A DNA stretch of 64,000 nucleotides, from NCBI GenBank assembly GCA_016800925.1, contig JABCPU010000029.1, positions 186,001 through 250,000 of the forward strand. Reading direction: 5' to 3'. This DNA comes from Suillus spraguei. Lineage: Eukaryota > Basidiomycota > Agaricomycetes > Boletales > Suillaceae. The notes below the pieces were generated by a model. It ran no database searches and was not told where the DNA came from. It saw only the letters and a list, made by a program, of their open reading frames with translations. Positions 1 to 12,651 of this stretch are shown in pieces (position 1 is the first letter of the stretch; each line of letters begins with the position of its first letter). A program made the position numbers and the translations under genes.

Positions 1-173
1 TAATGACAAGCGGTAAGATACAAACTTGATAAGAACAATGAGGCGCAGACGACTGTAGAACGAATGGAACGATCTGACGAAGTGGACACTTGTCTCGTGT
101 CTAGTACTAGTATACAAACCAAATTCACACACATCTCACTTTTCCCGGTCTGCTACATTGCATTGTCTCGCAG

Positions 174-561
174 GATGGCAAAGGCTCCTGCACGAGTGCG
201 CAAGGTCAAGGAGCCTCGTAAACGCGGCCGTCCTCCGAAAAAGCAATCACAGCTCCCCAGTGGTACACAGGTGGAAGATCCTTCAAGTCAGGAAGTCGTC
301 TCAAAGACTAAACCACGGCCACGGCCCATTCCACCAAAAAAGCCTGGCACTTCGTCAGCAGCCACAGTGCCAGGTGAGTCCAGCTCCGCACCAGATGTCG
401 GCGGAGCTCTCGTCGACAAAAATGAGTTGGTCGGGTCTATACTTGAGGCCAATCTGATACATGTACTCAGCACGTTTATCAAGGTTCCGCTCTCTTGCTT
501 CTCGAGTGATCTATTGCACACATCAATCAAGCATCATTGTCAACGAGAATCAAGACACTAA
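174..561 (+). CDS. AT-hook-containing ORF, probably one exon or a remnant
   Basis: This open frame of about 128 codons begins with a basic stretch containing the AT-hook core KRGRPPKK near residue 20, followed by a Pro/Ser/Lys-rich disordered region. AT-hooks bind the minor groove of AT-rich DNA, so a nuclear DNA-associated role is plausible. The start ATG sits directly after a tctcgcag string that looks like a splice acceptor, and a GTGAGT donor lies inside the frame at about 373. The true model may therefore have further exons, and the last third may be intronic read-through. No second domain is visible, and no homologous continuation was found in the next 500 bases. It could be the start of a transposon-encoded protein, since a helix-turn-helix fragment lies nearby on the other strand. 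The AT-hook is directly seen; the gene status is a guess. Confidence 0.35.
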
Positions 562-807
562 CTTTCCTCCTTGAATATCCCGTGCGATGAAGCGCTCGCC
601 AGATGGTGGACAATGACGGGTGTTTCCCGCGAGCCTTGCTAATCTCATCACGGAGCTCATCTAGATACATATCACAGCTGCGGGACAAACAGCCATGCAT
701 GTACTTTTATATGTCAGAATTTGCACAGAAAGAGATTGAATATGGACGCACCTCGATATCTTCCAAGTCCATCATTCGAGTTCTACCACTCTTACCCCTC
801 TGACTTT

Positions 808-1113
808 CTACGGCTTCCCAGTCAATTTATAGCATCGCGCAATCCTTTCTATTGTCGATTTCCTTGCGCCAGTGTATGCCATGATTTCAGATGTGTCAAG
901 GAGTGGTAGCATTCGGATGATAATTTCGCATAGTTCTTGCGACGATGTGTGACCTTTCATAGTGGGGTAAGGGAGACGTTTGACCGGAGAAAAAAGTGTT
1001 GTTGTAGACTGTTGGCTCTGAGAGCAGGTGACCACCAACTTCACCGAATCGCTTAGTTTTTTCGCTGGTCGTCTGCGTTCGATTTTTCCGATCAGTTTTG
1101 TCGCTTGGACCAT
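808..1113 (-). pseudogene. Helix-turn-helix fragment resembling a DDE transposase N-terminus
   Basis: On the minus strand, a 101-codon frame contains from its internal Met (about 960) a segment with the layout of the N-terminal helix-turn-helix of Agaricomycete DDE (Tc1-like) transposases. It has a short helix, then TSEIMAYTGARKSTIERIA as recognition helix, then a YKLTGKP end where such proteins continue into the linker. Here the frame stops at once and no catalytic DDE region follows to the left. I read it as a broken transposase start. The similarity is by pattern memory only; a small host regulatory protein cannot be excluded. Confidence 0.3.
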
Positions 1114-2858
1114 GTCAATAGCTTGCTTCGTTGTTGTGATAAAAATCGATCTTTGTAGGACTACTTTTCGAAAACAAATGCACGCTTTTTTTTTTTGGAA
1201 AATACCGCTCTCTTATTATGCAAACTGCAAAGATGTGCCGCGTGTACCAGTGACTTCCAAGAGCCCAAAGACCGGAGTAATACAAATAGATGCATGAGGT
1301 TCGCGATCAGTGCCAGGTACTTCGAATGGAAATGTCATCGGTGCGCTCTACCAGACCCAAGGTAAATATAAGCCTGGTGGCTCACGTACACCAGCGTATA
1401 TGGTTCGTTACATCGTAGGCACCTCTTTCCTTAGTTTGTCCCTCACCTTTGTCGTTGTCTCGCTTGAATCCAGAACGTAGTTCTATTCTGTTTCGTGTGT
1501 CTCATCAGTGTTTCTCGTCATTTAGCCACGACTTTTTTTCAGTAAACTCATGAAACCATGAACAGGACCCCGTCGCGAACCTGAATGTTCGGCGTTAACT
1601 TTTCAGCGAGGATCGGCTGCAAATAGGGGGATGTAGGCAGTGGGCATGAAGACGTAACGAAACGCACCTTGGTGTCGAGGATGGGATGGTCGAGCTCGTT
1701 TATGTAGCCTCAATTTTGGCAGCCCATTGCAAAAGGCCCAAGTCCATGCGAGATGCGAGGAAGTGAAAAGGTACATACGAATTATCTGGTATTGAAGGAT
1801 TAATGAAAATCCAGTCAACTAGAGTGCATACGCACTGACGTCAACTGCATCCTCGTCTGATTTATATATCTAATCGTATTCGCGTGTCCTCCCATACGAT
1901 CTTCGACTTGATACATATGAAATGCTTGTTGATCAGTGTAGTACTTGTTGTGCGGATGTAAGGATCGTCTGGTAGTTTGGTTCAAGTTCGATTGGAGGAG
2001 GACACAAATGTGTATGATAGTCGACCTGCTATTTCTAGTTTACTTGAAGGGACAAGGGCTAATCCATACATTCACTACTAGTGTAGAGCAACCTGCATAC
2101 TCGGTCAGGATTGAGGTGAGACGCACTTGGTGTATGACTCAGGCCTCTCTCAAATTGCTTTTGTATCATCCAAACCACTAATTTGGATGATCGAGGTAAA
2201 AAGTGATGAAGGACGTGTAACACACGTTTCCTAAGCGATGACATAACGAGTCTTCGCTATGTTTGGACTCAGAGCGAATAGTCCAGGCACACTCTTGTAC
2301 ACCATCCATATTTATGACTCTCAGGTTCGTTGAAATTTCCTTTTTATTTCATATGCTGACTGTTCTCAAGCTCTCCCGCCGTGTTGCCTTTGTTTCTAGC
2401 TCGATCATCATTCCACCTTGCCATCGTCTCGTACAGCGTAGGCATAGCCCACCACCCTCCGTCATTTCTAGTGGTCTGTAATGTTTGTACCATGAAATAC
2501 ACTAGGTTTTATGTTGTCTCAGCCTTGTGCTAATGATCATACTACGTCTCAATCAACCTACGATGACAGTACAGACTTGCAGTGTCCTGGCTGTGTCATT
2601 TTCCCTCATCCATAGCATTTTGCTGCAAGTTGGTGATCTTTTAGCCTCAGCGCTTCGTGCAATCATACAAGCGTCTATCGTACTAGCGCTGAACTGCAAC
2701 ATGCAAACACACGTGTGCATCACCTAAACCTTCTGAACCCTCAACCTCCCTTCTCCCTCTCACCTGAACTTACAGTGCCCTCCCGCCTTTTCCACTACTC
2801 ATTCTACCCACCACCCAACCCATAATCAATCCTTCTCGTTTTCCTTCATCATACCATC
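1114..2858. other. Gene-poor stretch upstream of the TPR-CHAT gene
   Basis: No frame here shows a recognisable domain, a consistent exon chain or a repeat. The last 150 bases before 2859 are pyrimidine-rich (runs of ctccc and cttttcc), which is usual for fungal core promoters, and probably serve the next gene. Confidence 0.5.
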
Positions 2859-5359
2859 ATGTCTGTCAGTTTACAAGGCCGATACATCAAACTCGAAGGT
2901 AAGTTGCTCCATACCGCCTTCGTATCTCTTTCGTATCCTCACACTCTACCTACAGTTATTGGAGCAAAAAATGTTCGAGTTCCCTCCGAGCGCATTCCCG
3001 CCGGTATTCACATATCCATCATTGTTGGCTCGACGAGACGCTGGAAATCAACGATTGGAGTCTTATTATCCGACGAATCAGTAGCATGGGACGATGCCGT
3101 AACCCTGTACAGTCCATCGTAATTTTCGGATGCAACTCGATAACTGATCTTCTCCTTCTAGATCATTAGACGTGTCACCCGAAATATCAATGGAGATCAG
3201 CGCATCCTTCGAGTTCGATCGGATGCTAGGAAATGGAGAAGTCGTCGGAAAACTTGAAACATCGTGGGATGCGCTGCTCGGTCACGGAAATGAGCCTTTC
3301 GGTGGGTGACCTCCTTCTCATTCATGCTTATATACTCACATCTAGTAGATATCTCCTTCCCGCCCGTTCGTGGGGTTCGCCCTTGCCTCACGCTGAAGGC
3401 TACTGTCCTACATTCTAGCGACAATCGGGGGAGCGCACTGCTTGACGTGAGTGACTCAGCCTCTGTCGTTGATTTCTGTTGACGCAACACCTTGTGTAGT
3501 CCATCACTGAATCTGAGATTGCTCGAGAGACCGATGCAGGCCAAGCCTTGCCGTCGCGCTCACAGACAGATATGACAAATTGGATGTCAGCGAAGATCTC
3601 AATGAGGCCATCGACCTGTACCGGGATTCACTTCAGTTAACGCAGCATGGCCATCCACGTCGCCATACAGCTCTTTTCAATTTGAGCTCGGCGCTCTCCT
3701 CTCGTTTCACGAAAACGCAGAAGAATGAAGATGTCGAGGAGGCCATTCGACTGTGCCAAGAATCGTTGGAGGCTTTGCCTTCACTGCACCCGTGGAACAT
3801 TTTTCGACCTTCTTGATCGTCACTCGGCAACACGATCGTCTGCAATTTCACGGCGAGAAGCTGCTGCTGCCTTCCATTATGCCAGATCAACGCCCATAGA
3901 TGCAGGATCGTGCGGCATACGCCGGCACAACTTCCAAAGGGCCATTGAACTTATGGAGCAGGGTCGTGGTCAGCAGTGGTCACTGGCATCGCGACTCAGG
4001 ACTCCGCTGGAAGATCTCATGTCTACGAATCCCAACATAGCTCACAAGTTCTCGGAGCTGAGCAAGCGTTTGGCTGATATTCAAGGTTCCACCGGCAGCG
4101 CTGACCGAGCTACTGCTGATCGAGCAGCAATGCAGTATAGGAGACTTCAGGAGGAGTGGGGAGCGGTGGTAGCTAAGATCCGTGATCTTAAAGGATTCTC
4201 CCGATTCTTGCTCCCGCCTTCGTATGAAGACTTGCAAGCGGCAGCACGCCATGGCCCAGTCATTATCTTCATCGCGAGTAAATACTCGTGCAGCGCCATC
4301 ATTGTTCCGACGTCAGGAGAGCCCCATAATGTTCCATTGCCGTCTATCACTCTTACAGAACTGAAGAATCTTAAGGATCGTTTCGCCAGGGCTATACGAG
4401 ACGCATCCACCTTGGGCCCAAAAGTGCCGCGGAATGACCTAATTGTCCTCTTGCGCACAGTATGGGACGAGATCATGCTACCCATCGTCAACGTGCTCGA
4501 GCATGTCCTTAATTTAAAGCACCATTCTCGAATCTGGCTATGTCCAACTGCAGATTTCACGTCCATTCCTCTCCACGCAGCTCACCCCTTTCTAACAAAG
4601 CCAGATGGTTCAGGGAAGGAGCCATGCCTGGAAGATCTTTACATTTGTTCTTACGCCCCAACACTTTCGGCTCTTGTCAGATCTAGACAGTTGATGAAGA
4701 AGCGTGCCCCTCCGTCTTTCGTGGCGATCGGACAGGGCCAACCTCGTGCAGGGGAAAGCAAGGAGCTCTTGGCCGTCGACAGCGAGATCGAGCTTGTCCG
4801 AAAGATCGTTCCTGCGACGGTCAACCGTACCACCATTTTTGGCGACGTCCAACAGCTCGTCCCGGTGACAGTCAATCGCACCACAATTTCTGGTGAGGCA
4901 GCTACACGCGCAGGTGCACTCCAGGCATTAGAAGAGAGCAACTGGGTGCACCTCGCCTGTCACGGAAAGCAGGACTCCGAGCAGCCGTACAATTCTCATT
5001 TCGTCATGAAAGACGAACCCATCACGCTACTTGATATCATGGAGAAAGACATTCCTCAAGCTGAGTTCGCGTTCTTATCAGCGTGTCATACCGCCGTCGG
5101 CGATAAGGAGACGCCTGACGAGGTGATTCACCTCGCGGCCGGACTACAATTTTCAGGATTCAAGAGCGTGATTGGCACGCTGTGGGAGGTCAACGACGCT
5201 TATGTAGAACATGTTGTGAAAGCTTTCTACGAGAATATGTTCAAGGGTGGCGTGATGGATTGTACGAAGGCGGCCTGGGCACTGAATCGTGCTACGCACG
5301 CTGTGAAGACGAAGGTTCCGCTGGAGCAGAGAATGGTTTTCGTCCATATTGGTGTATAG
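2859..5359 (+). pseudogene. C2-TPR-CHAT protein gene with collapsed TPR region
   Basis: Four exons (2859-2898, 2956-3118, 3162-3301, 3349-3446) join cleanly into a C2-like N-terminal domain (VIGAKNVRVP, ISASFEFDRMLGNGEVVG), followed by an exon from 3500. About 14 codons in, near 3541, the frame breaks and the sequence resumes in another frame with TPR-type helices (RYDKLDVSEDLNEAIDL, 3562 onward). Near 3795 it breaks again and resumes in a third frame that runs open from 3800 to the stop at 5359. That last part is a CHAT domain, a caspase-like peptidase fold: catalytic His lies in VHLACHG (about 4956) and catalytic Cys in FLSACHTAVG (about 5083). Family members I know in this group carry many TPRs between C2 and CHAT; here most are missing. 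Two out-of-frame internal deletions, probably by recombination between repeats, explain this. A protein from the CHAT end alone is possible. An internal duplication of the segment reading TVNRTTI lies at 4810-4900. Confidence 0.72.
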
Positions 5360-6217
5360 TTTCTACTGTATTGTTTTCATCTGGCATAGGATTTAGATTT
5401 TTGTCATCCCGGTCACTGTAGTATCTGTCATTGTAGAATCATCTTCCGTGTTTGTCATACCGTTGTTTTGCATTCTCTCACATGATGTCGTCTACTAGAG
5501 TCTTTTACAATTCATTCAATGTTCGGAATATTAACGGCAGTATGTTCTTTGTACATTTGTGCAGGGAGGGAGGATCACGGAAAGCGCTAGTGAGTGTGAT
5601 TTATCGCAGGAGTTGACTTGACATATGCAGAGCCTGGATTGATCTAGAAGTTGAATGGTAGTTGATGAGTTCATTCAACATGTCGAGCTCGCACCGGCTA
5701 GCACGATAGTTCTAGAGAAGGATGTCACTGCGGCGACACCATAAGACAAAAGTATCGCGTCTAGAATTGCCCAATGACGTAACGAGTCTTTTGTATACGC
5801 TTGACCGCATCATGGAGCATCCCTGAACCCATGATCGAATCGAACACCTTGATGATCTTCATCGAGGAGTTATTAACCGACATCATCACAACTGCATGCG
5901 CCCAGTGAGGCGTTATTTATTGTATGTAAAATGAAGCAGAAATTGAAACCGGCCGCAGGCAAGGGTCACATCAAGAACCTAGTAATATTCCTCATAGTAC
6001 TAGTAATAGGAACCTTGTTTTCACACCTACTTCATTGACAACTCGAACTCTCAGGCACTACCAAGTCTTGCTGGTTCGAATAATTTTTATCTTAACATCA
6101 TACTTGTGAAATTATTGGGCCTATGGGGATCAATACATGACGCAGGCAAGCACCTCCGGGAAGGACAAGGACAAGACTCGCTCTAGATTGAAGCATAGTA
6201 CAGCATATGTATGTTAA
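5360..6217. other. Intergenic region between TPR-CHAT and COG3
   Basis: These are converging 3' ends of the plus-strand CHAT gene and the minus-strand COG3 gene. I see no domain, no exon chain and no repeat. It presumably holds both 3' untranslated regions. Confidence 0.5.
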
Positions 6218-9187
6218 TTACATATACTCTTCAAATAATCCCGCAAAACTGTCCTGCGAAAATACAACAGTTTTCATCGCCCCCGCATACATGTTCCACG
6301 CCACATTTTGGAACTTGAGGTAGTCATCAATAATCGCCTCCTCTATATGGGTGACCAGCACAGACACCGTCCGATCATCTTCGAGATACAGTCGCAGCTT
6401 CGTCACGAATGACCGCAGATCCCGCTCGCATGCCTCGACGAAGATTTGATGAAGGTTCTCTGCGACTGCTTGTTTTGCCCACTCTTGCTCCGTGAGGAGT
6501 GGAGCCTGTGGCCCGACTCTGACGAGAAGGTTACGCGGGCGTCATTAAATGCTCGTACACGGTCCACCCACTCTCGGAGAGGCTCGCAGGGCAATCTTGC
6601 ACAGAATGAGATGACTCCCTGACAAGCGCGTTTCAGATCTTGATCTATGTCCTATATCAGTAGTTGATGTCAGTAGGGGTGGAGAATCGGCGAAAAATCG
6701 CATCGTTTACATGTCGGGAGTCCGAAAGGGTATCATGTCCTCGAGGCATTCCCAATGAAGCGAAAAGAGCATCCGGTAACAATGCAGTCGTGCGATTCAG
6801 AACCGATGCCAAGGTATCTGTAATCGAGAAAGTCAACAGGATGGTCTAGTGTCATGAACAAACACTCGCCGGTCATACCGCCTATCTCAGACTTCGGCTC
6901 TGCATCTTTCGGGGTATAATCCAAATTGTTTGCAACCTCCTTCAAAATGAGGAGATGGCGAACAAGAAATAGCTGGCCGTCTAGCATGTTGGTAGAACTT
7001 CTCTGTTCGACCAAATTGGACGATGTGACCAGCGATTGACGGCAAAGGCTCACGGCCTCATGCGCAATATCTTCAAAAATAGCGGGCTGCGTAAACTCAG
7101 CATGCAGTCAAGACGCACAAGAGAAGTGACTACCTTAACGAAGTCATGCAGTTGAGATAATACCCACACAGTCTTTTGCAAGGTCGGAAACCACGTTTCT
7201 TTCTTGTCTAATGAGGGCAACTGGAAAAGCTGGCTCACACTATCCTTCTCCTTGATTTCGTGTTGAGAAACAGGCTTCCGCGCGTCTGGCGGCACTTATC
7301 AGACAGTGCCCAGTGCAGGCAGAATCATGCACCTACCAACGAGCTTATCAGGATACGCCAGGTCTTCTGGTTTCGGTGTGTAATATCGAATATCAGCTTG
7401 AATGACTGACTGCGCTTTGAAGAACAACCGGGTTTGTGCATCCTGGAGGACCATCTGCAGAAGGTGACTGATATGGAGTTGCCCTAGACCTTTGGGCTTT
7501 TGCTTATCAAAATCAACAATTAGGTTGCCTTCGTCAGATGGCTCCTCTGGGATTTCTGCCACATCGAGAACCATAAGAGCTTGAAGCACCGTGCATACTT
7601 CACAGAGAGTCGTGAGGCGAGTTTCATGTAATATCCGGGGACGGAGGTCATCGTAAAGGTGGTCGCATAAGTTCTCTAGATAAATGCTTGATGTAATCGA
7701 TGAATGTGAGCAGAGACAACAAAAATGGTACTTACTAGAGCTGGTCCTCGCCAGAGTTGAAAAACTCTCGGTAGAGATTAAACTCGTCTGTGCAGAGGTG
7801 TTTCAGATAACTGCAACCGGCATTCGTCTGTTCTCGAATGAGTAAATCACCGAGCACAACCGCATGCAGCTCACTAATTCAACTAGTTCAGTGTGTGCCG
7901 GATCGAGCCCACGGATTTCTTCCATCAAGCGTCCCACTAGTAGATTTTTCCGTGCTGCGAAATAAGCAGAATGACATTCTGAAAGCAGTGCCGATAAGTC
8001 GTCTGGATGAGCTTCAGCGCGACGCTCTAACTCGCTAAGTAAAGGAGAGAGCTGAGAAGTGACACTGCGGAACCTGGTATAAAGCAGATGCATCTGTGCT
8101 GTCGATGATACATCCTAAAAATCGCGGTGTCAAGAGACTGAGTATAAGTGATTTATAAGTTTACCTTCTCTGACAGTCTTCTGGAAACGTCTGCAGTTAA
8201 TGCCCTTAACGAACCAACAAAAAACATCCTGATGAGTGTCATAGCTCTTGTCATGCACTGCTGGAAGCGGAGTAGGTATATCTCCGCTTCTCTATAATAT
8301 CGCTGAAAGTATTCAGTCAGTATAGCATCTTGGCAACTAGCATAAGGATTCACATGAGCTTTGAGATAATCTATGCAAACGTCCACACGCTCTACCATGT
8401 ACAAGAAGTCGGTTTGAAGGACAAGGGACTCTCCAGGATGATTGAGCATGCGCGTTGCGTGTTCTAGTTCTTGAAAGTACTCAAGTCTAGTCTCGATTTC
8501 CTCAGTGAGTTCAAGAAGCCTGTCCTAGTGTGAAAGAGTCAGTGATTGTGATATTCCAGCACCTAGTTGCTTACTCTTTCCTCCAGTAACCGCTCGCACG
8601 CATCTTTCAGATTCTTTCCGCCCTCCTCCACACTTCGCCAGCCTTCAAGCAGCCCGCCAACCTCCAGATCAACTTCGTCTATACGCTCAATAAGTGTATC
8701 CGCTGTGTTCAGGTGTTCGGATACCACCGCGACATGAGCGCGGAAGTGCGCTTCCTGGCTATGCGCTACGGACCTATCTATCTGTGCGACCCAGTCATAG
8801 AATTGTTGGGGCGTTTGTACTGGCTGCTTGGGGTGCAGTGCATGACTGGCAAATTGACGAGTAGATGCTGGCACAGGTGTCGAAGGACGCGACACAGATC
8901 CGATCTTCCCTCGTAGATTTGGTGTGGAAGGACGCGAGGACTCGTCTTCATCGACACTGAACTTATGTGTATTCAGCAATGAGCAGTGCAATAAATCATT
9001 CTGATAGTACTTTGAGTGGGAGAGGTGTATCTTCGCTGGCAGCTTTGACTGCCGCAACGCTCTTGAGTGCCAGGTCACTGAGAGGTGCTTTGGCTTCCCA
9101 TTCTTCGATGGTGAACTGTGCTTTAGGCCGTGGTGTCGATGCAGCAGGGATGCCTGCGCGGCGGGGGGGTGCAGGCGCCTTTGACAT
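6218..9187 (-). CDS. COG3: Conserved oligomeric Golgi complex subunit 3 (Sec34-like)
   Basis: COG3 belongs to lobe A of the COG tether, which captures retrograde vesicles at the Golgi. I trace eleven exons: 9187-9011, 8961-8575, 8524-8165, 8114-7875, 7827-7736, 7686-7337, 7294-7134, 7086-6879, 6817-6711, 6651-6559 and 6505-6218. They give 820 residues, close to the usual length. The N-terminal 130 residues are disordered (a PSTP motif occurs twice). Residues about 190-340 match the Sec34 N-terminal domain, including the run DFLYMVERVDVCIDYLKAH and the hallmark RFQQCMTRAMTLIR. The C-terminus (SVLVTHIEEAIIDDYLKF) also fits. In the penultimate region the open frame shifts; a 53-base GT-AG intron (6506-6558) with a good branch sequence restores it, so I do not call a frameshift. 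An in-frame ATG at 9202 would add five residues. Confidence 0.93.
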
Positions 9188-9469
9188 AACGTTGGTTCTC
9201 ACCAGAACATGACGTCGAGCTCAGCTGTTCGACGAGTATAACTTACACAGAAGTACTTCCTATTCGGGTTTCCACGATGGCGAAGTTCCTGTTTCCTACT
9301 ACAATGAGCATCCCAGTTAAACTTTTCTATCAAGTGTTAATCCCGACGGTTTGCAAGTAGTAAGTAATATTATTGCATATCAACAAGTCTTAACTTTACC
9401 ATCAGTGACTTGGGCCTATGTCTCAATTGTACTACCGACGAAATCATATCTCCCACAGTGCGAACTACG

Positions 9470-10399
9470 TCACTGAGTCCCTAGCCACATCGTTACGGTG
9501 GACAAGAACGACTTCCGCCATATTTGTAAAGCGTGCTGACCACCAAATGCTCTGCAAGTCAATGTAATGATCGTTATGCCAAAGGGTCGCGATTCATCAT
9601 TTAGACAAATCACAGAATTCTGCAGGACTACAAGCTTGAAATAATCGAGGATGCGACTCATTAAACGTGCGCATGAAGGAAGTTTTGCTGCCTCAGCATG
9701 TTGCTTCTCATTATCTTCCTTGCAAACTCTCCAGCCAAGCGCAATACGTTGAACCACCCATAGCCAGTCCTATGTGGAATGCACTCCGAAGGACTATACT
9801 ATAGTCTGATCCCCAGGAGAGGTATCGAAGTGCTCGACAGGTGATGGCAACGGTGCGTGAGTTGTTTGGATGCATTCACCCTCAAATTCTCTCATGTTTG
9901 CACTCCCATCTTGCGTTGCGTGTGCACGATAATTAGCGACCAGGTGTCGTTTCAAGTTTATACAGCTGAATCGGAGACGTACTGTCAATCGTAAGTCTAG
10001 GATAATCCTCACCTAGGAAAGTATCAAGTGACTCATTATGCTCCATCAGCCAAGGACGAGACTTTAAGACGCTTTTTGGGCTATCTGCCAAGTGAGGATC
10101 GGGTGCATGAACATTGAAGGGGATGGCATACACAGGAACCAGTTCGTTGCTTGTCTCCGTTTCAGGGTGTTCCCAAAACGTATGCGGGTTTTTTTCGATA
10201 AGTTAAGTTCATCAGAATTAGGCGTAGAATTTGATGTGAGGGTATGGGATCCATCACCTGTATTCCAATACTTCCTATGCTGAAATATTGATGATGATGG
10301 TGCCTGCTTCAACAGGCAGCGCTCACGCCTAGTCTTTCGCGTGACAGCAGTGCGGTATGTACGGACATTCAGGCTGTACTTGTGACCAAGGCCCACCAA
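9470..10399 (-). other. Possible minus-strand coding fragments, unrecognised
   Basis: Three minus-strand frames (10399-10064, about 10200-9933, and 9757-9470) show protein-like composition, for example ETETSNELVPVYAIPFN and LMEHNESLDTFLG, and a GTGAGG donor follows the second. They cannot be joined into one convincing model, since stops interrupt and no start context stands out. I recognise no family. This may be a decayed gene or a lineage-specific gene with several short exons. The fragments on the opposite strand look like shadows. Confidence 0.25.
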
Positions 10400-11223
10400 G
10401 GGAAACCCAGACGTGAAACCTCACCTATCATTCACATACAACTGTTCTTTGCTCCCTGATGCAGGTCATCAAGACTGGCTGATGAATAAGGCTTCTCGCC
10501 GCCCTTATGCATCCTAGCTCAATTCACGTCACATTATGATTTCATTATTTCATCATGAAGCATGTGAACTGACCATTGTTTTTAGCAACACTATACATGT
10601 GGGCTGCGATGGGCAACCTATATGCAAAGCTGGGGGTGAAATTAAGCTAGTATTGGCAGGCTATTTGCTAAGCTTATGGCACTTGTTGGCTGACTGAGGG
10701 GTGTGCTGGCCAACGGTATATTTACGCTCTTGAAAAGAGCCAGACCACTTTACAAAAACAAAAACTCTAATCTCCACACCATGCTGTACTTCATACTGAC
10801 TTGGTAAGAGGAAATCTTAGCGATGAAGGCTGCTTAAAGGTTTTTTGGACTCATTTGCCATCAGGCAAGCCAGGAAGTGTGGCATATCCTTGCCCTAATA
10901 AAAGGTTGTGGTGTATCGCCGAAACCTGAACCGATGAAGCACGTGGCCGCAATAGTACTTCAAAACTACAACACTGGCAGCTCTCACAGAATGCGTTAGG
11001 CAAACCCCTACTTTGTGCATTTCGTTTCCAGATGGGTTCAGACTCCACTGATCGGTCCAGTATGCCACGTCTGTTCGCTTTGACGGGTAAATGATATTCC
11101 TATGGCTACAATAATCAAAAGTGAACATTATCGACAAGCTTCGGGATATATACTAAGATCAGCCCCAAGGGGATGGTTCATCAGGTATAAAGGATACTGA
11201 TGTCGGGCTAGCAAAGCCCAAAC
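10400..11223. other. Intergenic stretch without recognisable features
   Basis: Only short frames of random composition occur. The part nearest 11223 is presumably the 3' untranslated region of the Sec2 gene. No repeat, RNA gene or transposon end was seen. Confidence 0.45.
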
Positions 11224-12651
11224 TCAGGGGAGGAGAATCGTCTGAAAGGTGGAGCTCGCTTTCTCCACGGATTGCGTTTTCCGGTGTGATGCTGCAGATC
11301 GAGGTTTCGGTGCTGGCTCAAGGATGAAATCTGTAAGATGCTCCGGATTGTCTGACGCAAAGGAGACGGCGCTTGGCAGGAGTGCCAAGGGTACGGTAAC
11401 ATCAACAGCTGGAGATGAGGGTGAAGGAGATGTCGGCGGGGACTTTATTGCGTCTCGCGAAGAACTTCGAGAATGTGAAGATGGCAGTTGCGGAGTTTTA
11501 TCCGATACATCTCCTACAGAGAGCTGCGCACCCCGAAGTCGAACATTTTCGACTTCAATTAGTCGCAGTGCTTCCTTGAGTGCATCCTTTTCTGATCGCA
11601 CTTCTTGGAGTTCTTCCTCTGTCTCGGCGCGTTTAATGCGTTCGGTCGCGACCATCTTGTTTGCCTAGAATATATGCATAAGTTTGTCGAATAACTTGCG
11701 GAAAGTAAAGACTATACCTCCTCAAAGAGTAATTGTGACAAGGACTCTAGCTCAGCTTCAATAGCAGCCTTCTCTGCAGCCGCTAATGTACGTGCAATGC
11801 GTTCCCGTTCGAGCTGCTCTCGAAGCTCCAGAAGTTCTTTCTCTCTTGTGCTAGCTACGAGAGTTGGCAAGGAAGGTGACGTTAGATGAGATGAGTGATG
11901 AACAGCAGGCGACTTTGATGCTATATGAAGATTTAGATGACGAATGATTTAGGATAGATAAGCATACCACTATTGAACCTGAATCTGAAGAAACGACCCT
12001 CCTGGTTATTCTGGGAAGTTGTAGACGAAGTTGTCGCAGGAGGGCTAGTTGGAGATAGCCCTGTACCATTGACAGCAATTGATAGAGCGTTTGTGGGGTG
12101 GGATGGTGCGCCAGACTCATTCAAAGGACCATAGTCGAGACTCCTTCGATGTTCTTCCTCTGAAACACGTTGCATGTTCTGCGCTTCTCGTGCACTCCAG
12201 CGCCGCCACCCGACATCTTTGGCGCTGCAGGGGGTTTCACTTTTCAGAGCTTCCTCGAGCATCTCATTGTTGGACATCATTAGTTGTAAATTGGATTTTG
12301 CGACGCTCAATGATGTCTCTAGTTCCGCTTGAGTCTTGTACGCGATCTTGAGCAAGGACGACTAGCGAATCATGATCGATTGATTACTGCTACAGTGAAG
12401 CAGACCTGTCCACGCACTAGCTCTTCCATTCTCTTGATTACACGATCAAGGGCACATCTGAGATCTTCTTCCTGGCCATGGGAATGAACACGCCAAGCAT
12501 CACGGAGCTCATCGTCTATGCTTGCAAACATAGAAGATGTGGATGTGGGGGAGGGATGAGGCTCTTGAACTGATGAATGACGCGATTGAACGGTTGGCGA
12601 TCCGAACGTCATATGTGATAACATGAAGGAGAACAGCCTGCAATGACTCAA
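11224..12651 (-). CDS. SEC2: Sec2-type Rab GDP/GTP exchange factor
   Basis: Sec2/Rabin8 proteins are long coiled-coil exchange factors that load GTP on the secretory Rab Sec4 (Rab8) on post-Golgi vesicles, driving polarised exocytosis at the hyphal tip. Four exons (12651-12406, 12361-11968, 11920-11718, 11664-11224) keep phase and give 427 residues if translation begins at 12651. Coiled coils are seen at LKIAYKTQAELETSLSVAK, at REKELLELREQLERERIAR and at VATERIKRAETEEELQEV. The junction segment KDVGWRRWSAREAQNMQ and the later RFFRFRFNSG are features I associate with basidiomycete Sec2 proteins. The C-terminal third is Ser/Pro-rich and disordered. The start is uncertain: ATGs at 12621 or 12609 would also work, and an upstream intron acceptor (cattgcag) lies just inside the first codons. 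Confidence 0.85.

Noticed and set aside
6506..6558. Apparent frameshift in the last part of COG3
   Set aside because: A 53-base GT-AG intron with a taatgac branch string restores the frame and gives the expected protein length.
11249..11668. 139-codon plus-strand frame
   Set aside because: It is the Ser-rich antisense shadow of the last Sec2 exon.
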